Part shown: piece after piece, positions 23,629-24,174 of the stretch | Layout of the letters: every line of letters starts with the position of its first letter | Position numbering within the stretch: position 1 is the stretch's first letter | Origin: B16-G9 sp964400655 | GTDB lineage: Bacteria; Bacteroidota; Bacteroidia; Bacteroidales; F082 | DNA length: 24,174 nucleotides | NCBI GenBank assembly: GCA_964400655.1 | Contig: CAYNVN010000008.1 | Location: 1-24,174 of the forward strand | Direction of reading: 5' to 3' | Translations under genes and position numbers: made by a program | Notes under the pieces: generated by a model | The model's database searches: none | Told to the model about the DNA's origin: nothing | What the model saw: the letters and a program-made list of their open reading frames with translations, nothing else

Positions 23629-24174
23629 TCAGCAAATTTGCGTGCCTGATATGCAGGCAATTTGATATAAAAGATAAAGGGCGTAAAGAATGATCAGCAG
23701 CCATCCGGCGATGCGACTGGTTTTCCATTTTGTTAGTAAAAAGCTCAGGGTGAGTATTACAATGGAGCCGGTTAACAGGAAAAACGAAATCCAAAGATTA
23801 TTGTTTTCCACCTGAACCGATTTTCCGGAAAAGATAAACAACAACAGAAACGGAAATCCAAGGCCTATTAATATATCAAAAATGTTGGAGCCTACCGCGT
23901 TGTTAATGGCCATACCGGGACGGCCCTGTTTGGCAACCACCACCGATGCCAGCAGGTCGGGAACAGAGGTTCCCAGTGCCACCACTGTTAATGCTATGAT
24001 AAATTCAGGAATGCCAAGTGCTTCTGAAACTTCAATGGCACTGGTTACGAGGGTCCAGCTAAACAGGGTAATGAAAAACACATCCAGAAAAAAAGCAAAG
24101 TACATATTGTTGGGATATGGAATATGTCGCTTTAAAAAAGCATCCAAACCGGCAGGTGGCTGGTCGTTATTGCC
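23629..24174 (-). CDS. Calcium/sodium antiporter (CaCA family), C-terminal half, cut by window edge
   Basis: The frame runs open to the last base, so the N-terminal half lies outside the window. The 181 visible codons include hydrophobic segments and a full alpha-repeat, TVVALGTSVPDLLASVVVAK followed by NAVGSNIFDILIGLG, the signature of Na+/Ca2+ exchangers that move calcium across the inner membrane in exchange for sodium (or protons). The acidic position in GTSxPD is Asp, as in NCX/NCKX second alpha-repeats, consistent with this being the second of two inverted repeats. Full family members have about 320-370 residues, so roughly half is missing. It stands first in a minus-strand series with the serine hydrolase and patatin genes. 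Confidence 0.88.
   Translation of the reverse strand, partial: GNNDQPPAGLDAFLKRHIPYPNNMYFAFFLDVFFITLFSWTLVTSAIEVSEALGIPEFIIALTVVALGTSVPDLLASVVVAKQGRPGMAINNAVGSNIFDILIGLGFPFLLLFIFSGKSVQVENNNLWISFFLLTGSIVILTLSFLLTKWKTSRIAGWLLIILYALYLLYQIACISGTQIC

Noticed and set aside
23604..23660. Longer N-terminus for the serine hydrolase
   Set aside because: It would overlap the exchanger gene by 32 bases and place a polar stretch before a good signal peptide; ATG 23603 gives a normal exported protein.

Overview
The window looks like a chromosomal segment of a Bacteroidota bacterium, probably Bacteroidales or Marinilabiliales-like. That placement is an inference from gene content and promoter style. Several genes are preceded by the Bacteroidota -7 box TAnnTTTG and mostly lack strong Shine-Dalgarno sequences. 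The content also fits: an outer-membrane TonB-dependent receptor with a carboxypeptidase-like N-terminal domain, a DUF4837 lipoprotein, a secreted C69 dipeptidase and a tricorn-like protease.

Layout: 1-332 is non-coding and repeat-rich. It is followed by a minus-strand M3 peptidyl-dipeptidase (dcp), a plus-strand HigB/HigA toxin-antitoxin pair (2541-3216), and a minus-strand Elp3-like radical SAM protein with a probable TTG start. A plus-strand pair of unrecognised envelope proteins (a coiled-coil lipoprotein and a secreted protein, 4371-5605) ends at a strong terminator. A run of independent plus-strand genes follows: a two-helix membrane protein with a cytoplasmic Schlafen AlbA_2 domain, a secreted C69 dipeptidase, aspS, a TonB-dependent receptor, and a 1089-aa tricorn-like S41 protease with all four catalytic residues. 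Convergent to these, on the minus strand, are a LysM lytic transglycosylase (MltD type) and the DUF4837 lipoprotein gene downstream of it. Next comes a 0.5-kb repeat cluster (19666-20202), a DUF1648 membrane protein, an AT-rich gene-free stretch, and a minus-strand cluster that reads exchanger (cut by the window edge), serine hydrolase, patatin, with the last two genes overlapping by 4 bp.

Much of the window concerns the cell envelope and peptide turnover. TonB uptake, periplasmic tricorn-like and C69 peptidases, and a Dcp-type dipeptidase could together take oligopeptides down to di- and amino acids, although the genes are not one operon. The lytic transglycosylase, serine hydrolase and patatin point to wall and lipid remodelling.

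The most interesting items are: (1) the membrane-anchored Schlafen-domain protein, whose acidic triad matches the nuclease-type Schlafen pattern; (2) a mosaic family of non-coding repeats at both ends of the window, including a tandem duplication whose copies differ in the number of 7-bp units and a palindrome nested at one fixed place in a repeat core; and (3) two places where a terminator hairpin overlaps the next gene's promoter. No tRNA, rRNA, CRISPR array or transposase gene was seen.
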